From Actinomycetes bacterium (lineage in GTDB: Bacteria; Actinomycetota; Thermoleophilia; RBG-16-64-13), in contig JAGXFW010000016.1 in NCBI GenBank assembly GCA_024637035.1, positions 124,001 through 188,000 on the forward strand: a stretch of 64,000 bases of DNA, read 5' to 3'. The notes under the pieces were generated by a model. The model did not search any database, was not told where the DNA came from, and saw only the letters and a program-made list of their open reading frames with translations. Below are positions 50,200-60,366 of the stretch, in pieces (within the stretch, counting starts at the first letter, position 1; the number at the start of each line of letters is the position of its first letter). A program made the translations under genes and the position numbers.

Positions 50200-53007
50200 C
50201 TACTTCGTACGGGCAACTTCCTTGATCTCGTAGGCTTCGATGACGTCGCCTTCCTTGATGTCGTCGAATCCGTCGAGGTGCACGCCGCACTCGAAGCCCA
50301 CCAAGACCTCGCGGACATCGTCATTGAAGCGCTTGAGCGACTGCAGCCCGCCTTCGAAGACTATGCTGCCGTCGCGGACCACGCGGACACGCGCGTTCCT
50401 CGTGATCTTGCCCGACACCACGTGGCAACCGGCTATCGTCCCGATGCGTGAGGCACGGAATATCTGGCGTACCTCGACGGCGCCCAGGGCCTCCTCCACT
50501 TTGTCCGGCTCCAACATGCCGATGAGTGCCGCCTGCACATCCTCGATCGCCTTGTAGATGACCCGGTAGGTGCGGATATCGACGCCTTGCTCGTCGGCCG
50601 ATGCCTTCGCGGGCACCGATGGGCGCACGTTGAAACCGATGATGACCGCTCCCGACGCCGCGGCCAAGTTCACATCGGACTCGTTGATCCCGCCGACGCC
50701 GGAGTGGATCACGTTCACTTTGACTTCTGGGTGGCTCACGTTGGCCAGAGCTTCCTCCAACGCCTCGACCGAACCACCGACGTCCCCCTTGACGATGAGG
50801 GCGAGCTCTTTGACAGCGCCCTCTTTGAGCCTGAGGTAGAAGTCGTCGAGGGAGGTGGTCGCACGTCCCTTGGCCATCATCTCTTGACGCAAGCGAGCGG
50901 TGCGGCCTTCGGCCAATTGTCGGGCTTCGCGCTCATCCTTCACAGCCACGGCGACGTCGCCCGCCACCGGGACGCTGTTGAAACCGAGGACCTGTGCGGG
51001 TACGGCCGGCCCGGCTTCCTCAAGGGCGGCACCCTTGAAGTCCATCATGGCCTTCACCTTGCCGTAGGCTTCGCCGCTTACCAAGGCGTCTCCAACACGC
51101 AGAGTCCCTCGCTGCACGAGTACGGTCGCCACAGGACCACGGCCGATATCCAACTGCGATTCCACCACGGTGCCCGAAGCCATAGCGGTAGGATTCGCCT
51201 TGAGTTCCTGGACCTCGGTGACAAGAAGGATCATGTCCATGAGCTCTTCGAGCTTCAGACGCTTCTTCGCCGAGACTTCCACCATCACGGTGTCGCCGCC
51301 CCACTCCTCCGGCTGGAGGCCAAGGTCAGACAACTGCTGTTTGACCTTGTCTGGATTCGAGTCGACCAAGTCGATCTTGTTGATGGCCACAAGCATCGGT
51401 ACTTCCGCGGCCTTGGCGTGGTCGATCGCTTCGATGGTCTGTGGCATCACGCCGTCGTTGGCTGCCACGACGATGACGGCCACGTCGGTGACCTTCGCTC
51501 CGCGGGCACGCATGGCGGTGAACGCCTCGTGACCCGGCGTGTCGATGAACGTGACGGTGCGGTCTCCGTGGTGCACTTGGTAGGCGCCGATGTGCTGGGT
51601 GATGCCACCAGCTTCGCTCTTGACTACCTCCGTCTCGCGGATCGCGTCAAGCAGAGACGTCTTCCCGTGGTCGACGTGGCCCATGATGGTGACGACGGGC
51701 GCGCGATCGACCAAGTCGGCAGGATCATCCTCGAACACGATCTCGAGTGACTCCTCCTCCACGTGCTTGATCTCGATCTTCCGCTCGAACTCCTCGGCCA
51801 GGATCATGAGGGCTTCGTCGGGCAAAGATTGCGTGATAGTGACCAGTTCGCCCAACTTCATCATGGTCTTGATGATCTCGCCGGCTCCGATCTCCAGGGC
51901 GTCGGCGAGGTCTTTGACCATCGCGCCGCTTTGGATCTGAACGGGAGTCTCGGTGCCGGGAGCCGCCTTCTTCGGGACAGGGGCCCGCTCGGCCTCGGCC
52001 GTGAAGCCGCCGCCACGTCCGCCCTTGCTGCTCCCTTTGCCGCCACGGCGGCCTGCTTGGGAATCGATGACCACGCGGCGGCGAGTGGACGTCTCGCCGG
52101 CCTTCCAGAGGCGGCCGCCACCGGCGGTAGCGCCGTCACCCGGTCGCTTGCGAGCAGCTGTTGTCTTGTCCGCCGCGCCTCTAGCCGGTGCGGCGGGGGC
52201 GGGCGGGGCTCCGCCTCCGCGAGACATGGGAGGCCCGCCGGCCGGACGGCCGGACGGAGGCCCACCTGCGGGGCGGCCAGCTGGCGGGGCACCCGCAGGA
52301 CGACCACCGGGGCGATCGACTCGTACGGGAGGTTTGGGCTCGGGCTTGGGCGCCGGAGGGGGTGCGGGTGGCTCTTCGCCTTTGCGCCGCACGGTGCTTG
52401 AGGGCGTTACGCCCTTCCGCACGGGCACACCCGGGCCCACCACGGTGGGGATGTTGTCCAGACGGGGACCGCGCCCCTTTGCAGACCGGCGAACGGGAAC
52501 GATCTTGGCAACACGAGCCGCAGCCGCCTGCTCCGCCGCGCGTACCTCGTCGGCAGTAGCCACGATCTTCGGGCCCATCGGTTTCGGAGCGGCCGGCTTC
52601 TCAGCCGGTGCCTTCTCGACGGCAGGTGGGGCGGGGGTCTCTAGAGTCGCCGCGGGCTCCTCCTTGACCTGAGTCTCGGCCGGTTCAGCGGCCGCAACTG
52701 GAGCTTCCTGCTTGGCCTCCTGCTTCGCCTTCGGCTCGGCCTTGACCGCCGTCGCCGCCTTGGCAGGCGCAGCGGCTTTTGTCGGAGCCGCGGCCTTGGC
52801 CGGTGCCGCAGGCGCCGCCTCTTCAGTCTTCTTCCTAGCCTTGGAAGCGACCTTCGCCGAGATGGGGCTCACGCGATTTGCGTCGGCCTCCTCAATACTG
52901 GCGAGGCTGCTCTTGACCTCCACGCCGGCGGCCTGGAGCCGCTCCACCAGTTCATGCGTGGTCAGTCCTCGCTCTTTCGCCAGCTCGTAGACCCTCTTCT
53001 TCGCCAC
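50200..53007 (-). CDS. infB: Translation initiation factor IF-2
   Basis: GTPase that places initiator tRNA on the 30S subunit. The 935-residue protein has an N-terminal IF2N domain ([20 protein letters not shown]), a long Ala/Pro/Lys- then Arg/Gly-rich linker and a second IF2N-like segment. The G domain follows with [33 protein letters not shown] and NKIDL, then domains II-IV. GTG at 53007 is preferred over GTG 53013 because its spacing to AGGTGAG is acceptable. It follows ylxR by two bases. Confidence 0.95.
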   Translation of the reverse strand: MAKKRVYELAKERGLTTHELVERLQAAGVEVKSSLASIEEADANRVSPISAKVASKARKKTEEAAPAAPAKAAAPTKAAAPAKAATAVKAEPKAKQEAKQEAPVAAAEPAETQVKEEPAATLETPAPPAVEKAPAEKPAAPKPMGPKIVATADEVRAAEQAAAARVAKIVPVRRSAKGRGPRLDNIPTVVGPGVPVRKGVTPSSTVRRKGEEPPAPPPAPKPEPKPPVRVDRPGGRPAGAPPAGRPAGGPPSGRPAGGPPMSRGGGAPPAPAAPARGAADKTTAARKRPGDGATAGGGRLWKAGETSTRRRVVIDSQAGRRGGKGSSKGGRGGGFTAEAERAPVPKKAAPGTETPVQIQSGAMVKDLADALEIGAGEIIKTMMKLGELVTITQSLPDEALMILAEEFERKIEIKHVEEESLEIVFEDDPADLVDRAPVVTIMGHVDHGKTSLLDAIRETEVVKSEAGGITQHIGAYQVHHGDRTVTFIDTPGHEAFTAMRARGAKVTDVAVIVVAANDGVMPQTIEAIDHAKAAEVPMLVAINKIDLVDSNPDKVKQQLSDLGLQPEEWGGDTVMVEVSAKKRLKLEELMDMILLVTEVQELKANPTAMASGTVVESQLDIGRGPVATVLVQRGTLRVGDALVSGEAYGKVKAMMDFKGAALEEAGPAVPAQVLGFNSVPVAGDVAVAVKDEREARQLAEGRTARLRQEMMAKGRATTSLDDFYLRLKEGAVKELALIVKGDVGGSVEALEEALANVSHPEVKVNVIHSGVGGINESDVNLAAASGAVIIGFNVRPSVPAKASADEQGVDIRTYRVIYKAIEDVQAALIGMLEPDKVEEALGAVEVRQIFRASRIGTIAGCHVVSGKITRNARVRVVRDGSIVFEGGLQSLKRFNDDVREVLVGFECGVHLDGFDDIKEGDVIEAYEIKEVARTK

Positions 53008-53009
53008 GT

Positions 53010-53321
53010 TCACTCACCTGCCATCGGTCCGGTTGCCTCTTCCATCGATCCTCTTAGTGCCTCACCAAGTTCTTGCGATTCCGCGACGACCTTCGCGCGG
53101 AACGCCCGCTGGAAGGCCCTGCGTCGCAGCGCCCCATCCAGGCAGGCCTGACGCGGGCACAGGTAAGCCCCACGCCCCAACCTTCTCCGGTCGGTGTCGA
53201 CCACCACCCGGCGAGGCTCCGGCCCCTCTTCCAGACGGAACCTGATCAACTCATCTTGCCGAGCCCGGGTGCCGCACCCGAGGCACCGCCGTTCGGGCGT
53301 GCCGAGGGATGCCTGCCTCAC
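53010..53321 (-). CDS. ylxR: YlxR family RNA-binding protein
   Basis: A 103-residue YlxR/DUF448 protein found between nusA and infB. Visible motifs are ERRCLGCGTRARQDELIRF and GRGAYLCPRQACLDGALRR; members bind RNA or act as transcription regulators. GTG at 53321 is taken just after the nusA stop; its ribosome-binding site is weak. Confidence 0.88.
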   Translation of the reverse strand: MRQASLGTPERRCLGCGTRARQDELIRFRLEEGPEPRRVVVDTDRRRLGRGAYLCPRQACLDGALRRRAFQRAFRAKVVAESQELGEALRGSMEEATGPMAGE

Positions 53322-53334
53322 AGGCCCGTTGAGA

Positions 53335-54516
53335 TCACTCTCCGTTGTCTCCGCCCTCCGCCGCCAAAGCCTGGTGGGCGGCGATGCCGCAGAAACGACC
53401 ACCCGGCAGCGCTGCGTTCGGACAACGCTTCCCGCCACTTGTCATCGCGTGGCACCGTCCGTCGAGTACTTCGGACTCCTCGTCGCTGACCGAGTATGCC
53501 TGTTCCTCACGGGCCATCTCGGACTCCGACTTGATGTCCACCTTCCAGCCGGTGAGGCGATTGGCCAGCCGAGCGTTCTGTCCCTCTTTGCCGATCGCCA
53601 AGGGAAGTTGGTCATCGGGGACGACCACGGTAGCTTCCTTGGCAGCGTCGTCGAGGAGGACCTCACGCACGCGGGCCGGCGAAAGAGCCTTTGCGACGAA
53701 GCGCGCAGGCTCCTCGTTGAACGGGATGATGTCGATCTTCTCGCCCCGCAACTCCGATACGACCATGCGTACCCGGGAACCTCGAGGGCCCACACATGCC
53801 CCGACGGGGTCTACTCCGCTGCTGTGCGACACCACGGAGATCTTGGAGCGATACCCGGGTTCGCGTGCGACACCCACGATCTCCACCAGGCCGTCGGCTA
53901 TCTCAGGCACTTCCAGCTCGAAGAGGCGCCTGATGAGGTCGTCGCTACGTCGCGACAAGATGATCGGGGGCCCTTTCGGATTCTGTTCGACGTCCTTGAT
54001 GACGGCCTTGATGCGCATGCCGTGTTCGTAGCGCTCGGTGGGCACCTGCTCGCTCTTGGGCAGCAGACCCTCCACACGGCCGAGATCGACCAGCGTGTAC
54101 CGATTGTCGGATTGCTGCACGATACCCGTGACGATCTCACCGATCCGGGTGGAGTACTCGTTGAAGAACAGCTCCTGCTCGGCTTCGCGGATGCGTTGGT
54201 AGATGACCTGCTTGGCCGTCTGCGCGGCGATGCGCCCGAAATCCTCGGGAGTGATCTCCTCACTCGTAGCTATGGAGAAGTCTATCTCGGCTTCTTCGTC
54301 TTCGAGATCGGGCTCCTGCCCCGGAGGAAACGTGAGTTCGAACACGTGGATCTCGCCAGTATCGTTATCGATCTCGACGGCAGAGTAAGGCACCGCATGC
54401 GCGGTCTTGTTGTACGCAGAGTGAAGCGCATCCTCGAGTGCTTCGATGAGGACGTCGAAGGGGATGCTCTTCTCCTTCTCGATCTGGCGAAGGGCCTCGA
54501 TCGTTTCCTTGTTCAT
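53335..54516 (-). CDS. nusA: Transcription elongation factor NusA with a Cys/His C-terminal tail
   Basis: Pausing, termination and antitermination factor. The 393-residue protein has the N-terminal RNAP-binding domain (about 1-125, ending before RIGEIVTGIVQQSDN), S1 (about 130-200), KH1 with VDPVGACVGPRGSRVRMV and KH2 with LPLAIGKEGQNARLA. A C-terminal tail of about 35 residues reads RCHAMTSGGKRCPNAALPGG followed by RFCGIAAHQ. That tail has four Cys/His in a C-x10-C-x9-C-x4-H arrangement resembling small zinc knuckles. Most NusA proteins lack this tail. ATG at 54516 follows GGGGAG. It lies downstream of rimP. Confidence 0.93.
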   Translation of the reverse strand: MNKETIEALRQIEKEKSIPFDVLIEALEDALHSAYNKTAHAVPYSAVEIDNDTGEIHVFELTFPPGQEPDLEDEEAEIDFSIATSEEITPEDFGRIAAQTAKQVIYQRIREAEQELFFNEYSTRIGEIVTGIVQQSDNRYTLVDLGRVEGLLPKSEQVPTERYEHGMRIKAVIKDVEQNPKGPPIILSRRSDDLIRRLFELEVPEIADGLVEIVGVAREPGYRSKISVVSHSSGVDPVGACVGPRGSRVRMVVSELRGEKIDIIPFNEEPARFVAKALSPARVREVLLDDAAKEATVVVPDDQLPLAIGKEGQNARLANRLTGWKVDIKSESEMAREEQAYSVSDEESEVLDGRCHAMTSGGKRCPNAALPGGRFCGIAAHQALAAEGGDNGE

Positions 54517-54526
54517 CGCTTCTCCC

Positions 54527-54997
54527 CTATTCGAACTCGTAGACCAGATGCGCCTTGGCGATCCCGTCGATGTCCAGCTCGACTGTCTGCTGCCCGTCTC
54601 GTACCACGATCCTTTGATCGCGGACTTCGACGAGTTCACCTTGCCAGACCTTCCGACCCTCGACGGGCCCGGTGGTCTTCACATACACCTTGTTCCCGAT
54701 CTGCGCTTCAAAATGCGCGAGCTTCCGCAGTGGACGCTCCAGGCCGGGTGAACTCACTTCGAGCGTGTAGGGCCCGTCAGCATATCCGGTCCGGTCGAGC
54801 TCCTGCCCGACCAGCGCCGACACCCGTGCACAGAGCTCGTGGGTGACGCCTCCCGCAGTGTCGACATAGAGGCGCACAAGCAGATTCCGTCGATCGCCGC
54901 GAACGTCGATCGCCACCAACTCCACCTGTTCCTCACCGGCGTCGATCGCCTCTTGGAACCAGGCCTCACTCAACTCCACAACATCTACCCCATACAT
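54527..54997 (-). CDS. rimP: Ribosome maturation factor RimP
   Basis: A 156-residue 30S assembly factor with the VELVAIDVRGDRRNLLVRLYVD core, HELCARVSALVGQEL, the conserved YTLEVSSPGLERPLRK motif and a C-terminal SH3-like domain (VYVKTTGPVEGRKVWQGEL). ATG at 54997 lies immediately after a terminator-like hairpin and lacks a good Shine-Dalgarno; a GTG at 55018 inside the hairpin is possible but less likely. First gene of the rimP-nusA-ylxR-infB operon. Confidence 0.9.
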   Translation of the reverse strand: MYGVDVVELSEAWFQEAIDAGEEQVELVAIDVRGDRRNLLVRLYVDTAGGVTHELCARVSALVGQELDRTGYADGPYTLEVSSPGLERPLRKLAHFEAQIGNKVYVKTTGPVEGRKVWQGELVEVRDQRIVVRDGQQTVELDIDGIAKAHLVYEFE

Positions 54998-55002
54998 GAA
55001 GA

Positions 55003-55024
55003 AAGTGGGCACCTGCACCCACTT
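55003..55024 (-). promoter_or_regulatory. Attenuator-like hairpin at the start of the rimP-nusA operon
   Basis: A 7-bp stem (AAGTGGG/CCCACTT) with an 8-base loop is followed on the minus strand by TTCTTC and then the rimP ATG at 54997. It lies about 35-55 bases after the predicted transcription start. It could act as an intrinsic attenuator or block ribosome entry. Confidence 0.5.
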
Positions 55025-55062
55025 CTGGTCAACCGCTCGAAGTCTGATGTTACGTGTGACCG

Positions 55063-55071
55063 ATTATAGCA
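55063..55071 (-). promoter_or_regulatory. Extended -10 promoter for the rimP-nusA-infB operon
   Basis: TGCTATAAT on the minus strand combines a perfect -10 hexamer with an extended TGn motif; no clear -35 is seen. Predicted start near 55056, about 60 bases before rimP. The adjacent A+T-rich stretch carries a direct repeat of ATAGCTTC near 55096 and 55111. Confidence 0.7.
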
Positions 55072-55152
55072 CAGCGCCATATCACCCGAAAAGGCATAGC
55101 TTCAATAGCATATAGCTTCGAAAACCGGCTACCGCACCGGCCTCCCCCGGCC

Positions 55153-56865
55153 TCAGTCGGCGAGCCGCCAGAGCTCGGAGACAGCCTCAGGCAGGTCATC
55201 CAGGCTCACTTCCTGCCGACCCTGATCTCCTCTGCGAGGCTCTACCTCGACAACACCCTCAGCCGCTCGCCGCCCCACGGTCACCCGGACAGGGCACCCG
55301 ATGAGCTCGGCATCCTTGAATTTCACGCCGGGACGCTCGTCACGATCGTCCCAAAGCACCTGCCAGCCAGCCTCGCCCAAAGTCTCGTGAAGCTGAGTGG
55401 CCACACGAGTCTGCACCTCGTCCGCGGCCTGCACCTGCACGAGGTGCACATCGAACGGCGCGATGCTCTTCGGCCAGATGATGCCCTTCTCGTCGTGGCT
55501 CTGCTCGACGGCCGCGGCGGCGATCCGGGCCGGACCGATGCCATACGAACCCATGACGATGGGGATCTCGGCCCCGTCCTCGTCGAGTACCGTAGCTCCG
55601 AGGGCAACCGAGTACTTCGTGCCCAGCTTGAAGATGTTCCCCACTTCGATGGTGGGCTCCACGGTGAGCGGGGAGCCGCATTCCACGCAGGAGTCTCCTT
55701 CTTGTGCCTCGCGCAGGTCGGCGTACTCAGGGTGGATATCGCGCCCGAGCATGACGCCTAGGAGATGCGTGTGGGCCTTGTTGGCCCCCGTCACGTATGC
55801 TCGTGCGCCCCCGGGGCCGGTCGGAGCAAGGCTCTCGTCTGCGACGACGCGCACGTCGAGACCCAGCGGACCGATGAAGCCGATCTCGGCTCCAGTGGCT
55901 TCCTCCACCTCTTCGGGGTGGGCAGACCGCACCTCACGCTGGAGATGACGTTCGAGCTTGCGCTGATGCAACTCCTGATCGCCGCGCACGAGGGCCAGCA
56001 CCCGGTCTTCGCCGGCAACCACCAGCAACGACTTGATGAAAGACGAAGCCGGCAATCCCAGGAACTCCGAGACCTGCCGGATGGTACGTCGATCGGGGGT
56101 AGCTACTTCTTCGAGCACTTCAGAAACGGAGCCTTCGGGCGCGCGAGCGACGGAACGGGCGAGCTCGATGTTGCCCGCGTATCCGCACGAAGGACAGACG
56201 GCCACGCGGTCTTCCCCGGCAGGAGAGGGCGCCATGTACTCGTGAGCCTGGGCTCCGCCCATCATGCCGGGATCACTGTCGACCCGATAGAAGCGCAAGC
56301 CCGTACGCTCGAAGATCCGATCGTAGGCCTCGATGTGCTTCGCGTAGCTCGCCTCGAGGCCCGCGGCATCCGCATCGAAGCTGTAGGAGTCCTTCATCAG
56401 GAACTCACGTACGCGGAGCACCCCTCCCTTGGGACGAGTCTCGTCGCGGAACTTCAGCTGGATCTGGTACCAGATCTGCGGCAGTTCGCGATACGACCGG
56501 AGTTCCCGCGAGGCCAGCCAAGTGAACACTTCTTCGTGGGTCATCGCCAGAACCATGTCCCGGCCGCTTCGGTCCTTGAGGCGGAACATCTCCCCGCCGA
56601 TGTCGTAGTAGCGGCCGGTCTGCTGCCACACGTCGGCAGTATGGATGGTGGGCATCGACAACTCGAGAGCACCGATGGCATCCATCTCTTCACGGATGAT
56701 CCGGTTCACGCGCTCCATCACCCGCCACCCGAGCGGAAGGAAGATGTAGATGCCAGACGCGAACTGGCGAACGAACCCGCCGCGCACGAGCAGCTTGTGG
56801 CTCGCCGCTTCCGCATCCGATGGGTCTTCCTTGAGCGTGGGCATGAACAACCGAGATGCCCTCAT
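55153..56865 (-). CDS. proS: Prolyl-tRNA synthetase, bacterial type
   Basis: A 570-residue class II synthetase. Motif 1 lies around GWRVMERVNRIIREEMD, motif 2 in FRDETRPKGGVLRVREF, and motif 3 in GSYGIGPARIAAAAVEQ. The insertion (editing) domain of bacterial ProRS lies between motifs 2 and 3 and includes SFIKSLLVV and GFIGPLGLD. The C-terminal anticodon-binding domain follows (FDVHLVQVQA). A Cys pair (VCPSCG) and a second (SCVECG) may bind zinc. ATG at 56865 follows AGGAGG. It lies just before the rimP operon promoter. Confidence 0.95.
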   Translation of the reverse strand: MRASRLFMPTLKEDPSDAEAASHKLLVRGGFVRQFASGIYIFLPLGWRVMERVNRIIREEMDAIGALELSMPTIHTADVWQQTGRYYDIGGEMFRLKDRSGRDMVLAMTHEEVFTWLASRELRSYRELPQIWYQIQLKFRDETRPKGGVLRVREFLMKDSYSFDADAAGLEASYAKHIEAYDRIFERTGLRFYRVDSDPGMMGGAQAHEYMAPSPAGEDRVAVCPSCGYAGNIELARSVARAPEGSVSEVLEEVATPDRRTIRQVSEFLGLPASSFIKSLLVVAGEDRVLALVRGDQELHQRKLERHLQREVRSAHPEEVEEATGAEIGFIGPLGLDVRVVADESLAPTGPGGARAYVTGANKAHTHLLGVMLGRDIHPEYADLREAQEGDSCVECGSPLTVEPTIEVGNIFKLGTKYSVALGATVLDEDGAEIPIVMGSYGIGPARIAAAAVEQSHDEKGIIWPKSIAPFDVHLVQVQAADEVQTRVATQLHETLGEAGWQVLWDDRDERPGVKFKDAELIGCPVRVTVGRRAAEGVVEVEPRRGDQGRQEVSLDDLPEAVSELWRLAD

Positions 56866-56920
56866 CGTCTCCTCCTTGTACGGTACGAAGCCCGAATGTT
56901 CCCGTACCTGGTCGGACTGT

Positions 56921-58003
56921 TCAAGAGCCGCTGCTCGTCAACCACGTCTCTATCGCGGCGAACAGCTCGTCCACGAGACGTTCTTGGGGCACTTTGCACA
57001 AAGGACGGCCGTCGGCGAAGACCACGCCCTCCCCCTCGCCGCCCGCGATACCGAAGTCTGCCTTGCGCGCCTCCCCGGGGCCGTTCACCACGCAGCCCAT
57101 CACGGCGACCTCGAGCGGCCGGGCGAGAGTCGACAGCCGCCCCTCCATCTGGGCAAGGCGCCGCTCGACCTCCAGCGCTAGTTCCTCAAGCGCGATGCGG
57201 GTGCGCCCGCAGGTGGGGCAGGAGATGACTCTCGGGCCTCCCCTTACCAGCCCGAGACTGCTCAGTATCTCGCGGGCGACCCAGACCTCCTCCACCGGGT
57301 CCCCGGTGAGCGACACCCTGATGGTGTCCCCCACTCCGGCCGAGAGGAGCGCCCCAAGAGCCACGGCACTGCGGATGGCTCCGGCTCGGGGGGTGCCGGC
57401 CTCAGTCACCCCCAGATGCAGAGGGTACGGGATTCGCGTTGCCAGCCGGCGGTTCGCCTCGATGGTCACCAGCGGGGATGACGACTTCACCGACACCTTG
57501 ATCTCGCGGAAGTCCTGATCCTCGAAGAGGGCGCAGAACCGCAACGCGGATTCCACGAGGGCCTCGGCCGGGTCGCGCTCCTCCAGGGAGCGCAGTTCGC
57601 GTTGCAGGGACCCGCTGTTGACCCCTATGCGCACCACCGCTCCATGCGCCTTCGCCGCCTCGATGACCATGCGCACACCATCGGGACCGCCGATGTTCCC
57701 AGGGTTCACCCGGACGCCTGCCGCTCCTGCCTCTAGTGAGCCTACGGCGAGCGTGTGGTCGAAGTGTACGTCGGCGATGACGGGCACCGGCGACTCGGCG
57801 ACGAGTGCCGGTAGTGCGGCTAGAGCCTCGTGGTCGGGCACCGCCACTCGCACCAACCCGGCACCAGCGGTGGCCAAGGCCCGCACCTGGGAAAGAGTCG
57901 CTTCGACGTCGTGTGTGCGGGTGTTGGTCATCGATTGGATCACCACGGGCGCATCGCCGCCCACGAGCACCCCGCCCACATCCACCTGCCGCTCACTGAA
58001 CAC
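56921..58003 (-). CDS. ispG: 4-hydroxy-3-methylbut-2-enyl-diphosphate synthase IspG
   Basis: 4Fe-4S enzyme of the MEP isoprenoid pathway. The 360-residue protein has VVIQSMTNTRTHDVEAT, ADVHFDHTLA, GVRVNPGNIG, SPLVTIEANRRLA and the cluster Cys residues in VISCPTCGRTRI and VMGCVVNGPGEA. GTG at 58003 follows GAGGGG. It is separated by 60 bases from rseP, upstream, with dxr of the same pathway before that. Confidence 0.95.
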   Translation of the reverse strand: MFSERQVDVGGVLVGGDAPVVIQSMTNTRTHDVEATLSQVRALATAGAGLVRVAVPDHEALAALPALVAESPVPVIADVHFDHTLAVGSLEAGAAGVRVNPGNIGGPDGVRMVIEAAKAHGAVVRIGVNSGSLQRELRSLEERDPAEALVESALRFCALFEDQDFREIKVSVKSSSPLVTIEANRRLATRIPYPLHLGVTEAGTPRAGAIRSAVALGALLSAGVGDTIRVSLTGDPVEEVWVAREILSSLGLVRGGPRVISCPTCGRTRIALEELALEVERRLAQMEGRLSTLARPLEVAVMGCVVNGPGEARKADFGIAGGEGEGVVFADGRPLCKVPQERLVDELFAAIETWLTSSGS

Positions 58004-58063
58004 CGAGCGCCCCCCCTCGTGGCCGAGCGACGCTTCTTGGCTCGCGCGCCTGAAGACGCCGCA

Positions 58064-59218
58064 TCAGAACCCGAGGCTTCCGCCGAACAAGCGACCGATG
58101 TCGTTCCCCGTCGCCACGATCAGGAGCAGCAGGAACAGGGAGATACCCACCGCCGAGACGCGCTCGAACGTGCGGAGCGAAACAGCCCGCCCCAGCCCCT
58201 TCTCGATGAGGCTGAAGAGCACGTGCCCGCCGTCCAATGGCAACAACGGGAGCATGTTGAGTATCGCGAGTTGCACGCTGATGAAAGCCAAGAGACTGAG
58301 GAAGTAACCGCTCCGGAAGGCTTCTGACGAGATGGAGACTATGCCCACCGGGCCGGCGAGGCCATCGGAGCCCGTCACCGGCACGTCCCCCTTGAACATC
58401 ATACCGATGCCGTTGAACGTGATCGAGAAGAGCTCGCCCGTACGTTCGCGCGCGAACGTCAGCGACTTCACGAGACCCGGATTGACCTTCTCGCCGGACG
58501 GGCCCACTCCGAGGATGCCCGTGCCGTCTTCGCGAGAGCCGATCTCGGCTACGACCGTCACCAGCGCACCCGCTCGCTCGACTACGATGTCCGCACGCTC
58601 ACCGGCCCGACCCATGATGGCCTGCTGCACCGAGAACCAATCGTCGGTGGTGTCGCCGCCTATGCTGACGAAGCGATCTCCCACGAGCACCCCGGCATCC
58701 GCCGCGGCACTCCCCGCCTCCACTCGATCCACGACCGTGGTGGGCTCGAAGAAGCCCTGCAGGCCGACGACGAACAGCAGACAGAACGCCACCACCACGT
58801 TCATGGTGACACCCGCCACTATGAACACCACGCGTTGCCACACCGGATGGGTATAGTAGCGGCGTTCGGGGGGTGTTGCGGCGACCTCTTCGTCGCTGAT
58901 CGCGGATCGACCTGTCATCATGGACTCCGGATCGCGGGACTTGACATCCCGGCTCTCCCGCGCCGCCCGCACGCGCTCCTCGAACTCCTCGGCGTGCATA
59001 CCGGTGACCCGCACGTAGCCGCCCAAGGGCACCATCGACACGCCGTACACGGTCTCGCCCACCCGCCGACTCCACAGGTAGCGACCGAAGCCGATGCTGA
59101 ACTCCTCGACTCTCATGCCGGTGGCCTTCGCCACGATGAAGTGGCCGAATTCGTGGGCGAGTATCAGGAAGCCCACACCCACCACCGCCACCACCACACT
59201 CAGGATCGAACTCACCAT
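58064..59218 (-). CDS. rseP: RseP/RasP-type site-2 membrane protease
   Basis: Intramembrane zinc protease that cuts anti-sigma factors and signal peptide remnants. The 384-residue protein has the zinc site ILAHEFGHFIVA in the first transmembrane helix. A PDZ-like region (VEAGSAAADAGVLVGDRF) is followed by the second active-site motif NMLPLLPLDGGHVLFSL. ATG at 59218 follows GGAGGCGGGAAG and overlaps the dxr stop. The dxr-rseP-ispG order is common. Confidence 0.94.
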   Translation of the reverse strand: MVSSILSVVVAVVGVGFLILAHEFGHFIVAKATGMRVEEFSIGFGRYLWSRRVGETVYGVSMVPLGGYVRVTGMHAEEFEERVRAARESRDVKSRDPESMMTGRSAISDEEVAATPPERRYYTHPVWQRVVFIVAGVTMNVVVAFCLLFVVGLQGFFEPTTVVDRVEAGSAAADAGVLVGDRFVSIGGDTTDDWFSVQQAIMGRAGERADIVVERAGALVTVVAEIGSREDGTGILGVGPSGEKVNPGLVKSLTFARERTGELFSITFNGIGMMFKGDVPVTGSDGLAGPVGIVSISSEAFRSGYFLSLLAFISVQLAILNMLPLLPLDGGHVLFSLIEKGLGRAVSLRTFERVSAVGISLFLLLLIVATGNDIGRLFGGSLGF

Positions 59219-60366
59219 CTTCCCGCCTCCACAAGGGTCTGCGCCCACGTGCGCGCCCTGTCGTCTATCGCGACCACTTCGTCGTAATCGGTGAGAACAC
59301 CCGCCTCGACCTGCTCCAGAACGCGCGCCACCACCTCCGGTATACCCATAAACCCGATCCTCGTAGCGAGGAACGCCTGTACGGCCACTTCGTTGGCGGC
59401 GTTCAACGCACAGGTGTGGGCGTCTCCCGCCTCGCCGGCCTGCCGCGCAAGATCGAGGCAGCGGAACGTCTCAGTGTCGGGAGCCTCGAAGGTGAGCGAC
59501 CCGGCTCCGACCAGATCCAGACGAGACGTCTTGAGCCAGCCGCGATCGGGATACCGTAGCGCGTAGGCGATCGGCACTCGCATGTCGGGCTCTCCCACGT
59601 GCGCCAGGACCGCGCCGTCGACCAGGCGCACCATCGCGTGCACCAAAGACTGAGGGTGCACGACCACCTCGATGTCGCCGTACGGCACCCGGAAGAGATG
59701 GTGCGCCTCTATGACTTCCAGCCCCTTGTTCATGAGGGTGGCGGAGTCGATGGATATCTTGGCGCCCATGTCCCAGGTGGGATGGGCGAGGGCGTCTTCT
59801 GGCCTGACGCCCGCCAGACTGGCGGCGTCACGGCCCCGGAACGGCCCTCCCGATGCCGTGAGCACCAGCCGTTCGACGGCGGAATCAGCCTCGCCTGAGA
59901 GTAACTGGAAGAGAGCCGAGTGCTCGGAGTCGACGGGAAGTATCGCCACTCCCGCCCGCTCCGCCAAGCTCATGACGAAGCTCCCGCCACTCACTAGGCT
60001 CTCCTTGTTTGCCAAGGCCACGGGCCGACCCGTCTCCAGCGCGGCCACGGTAGCTTCGAGACCGGCGAAGCCCACGATCGCGTTCAAGACCAGGTCGGCT
60101 TCCACCTCCCGCACCAACTGGGCTGCGGCTCCAGGGCCCGTACGAACGCACATCTCAGGGTAGAGCGCGGGCTGCAATCCGCGTGCCGCTGCCTCATCCG
60201 CCACAGCCACATCATGTACGCCCAATGAGGTCGCCTGCGCCACGAGCTCTCCCACCCGGGTGCCACAGGAGAGCCCGACCACGGTGAGATCGGTGCCGGC
60301 GGCCACCACCTCGAGGGCCTGCACCCCGATCGAGCCGGTCGATCCGAGAATCAGCACCCTCTTCAC
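59212..60366 (-). CDS. dxr: 1-deoxy-D-xylulose 5-phosphate reductoisomerase
   Basis: NADPH-dependent second step of the MEP pathway. The 384-residue protein has LILGSTGSIGVQAL, LANKESLVSGG, the metal-binding LPVDSEHSALFQLL and HPTWDMGAKISIDSATLMNK, and the C-terminal AANEVAVQAFL. GTG at 60366 overlaps the cdsA stop as GTGA. Its products go to undecaprenyl phosphate synthesis (uppS, upstream). Confidence 0.96.
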   Translation of the reverse strand: MKRVLILGSTGSIGVQALEVVAAGTDLTVVGLSCGTRVGELVAQATSLGVHDVAVADEAAARGLQPALYPEMCVRTGPGAAAQLVREVEADLVLNAIVGFAGLEATVAALETGRPVALANKESLVSGGSFVMSLAERAGVAILPVDSEHSALFQLLSGEADSAVERLVLTASGGPFRGRDAASLAGVRPEDALAHPTWDMGAKISIDSATLMNKGLEVIEAHHLFRVPYGDIEVVVHPQSLVHAMVRLVDGAVLAHVGEPDMRVPIAYALRYPDRGWLKTSRLDLVGAGSLTFEAPDTETFRCLDLARQAGEAGDAHTCALNAANEVAVQAFLATRIGFMGIPEVVARVLEQVEAGVLTDYDEVVAIDDRARTWAQTLVEAGRW

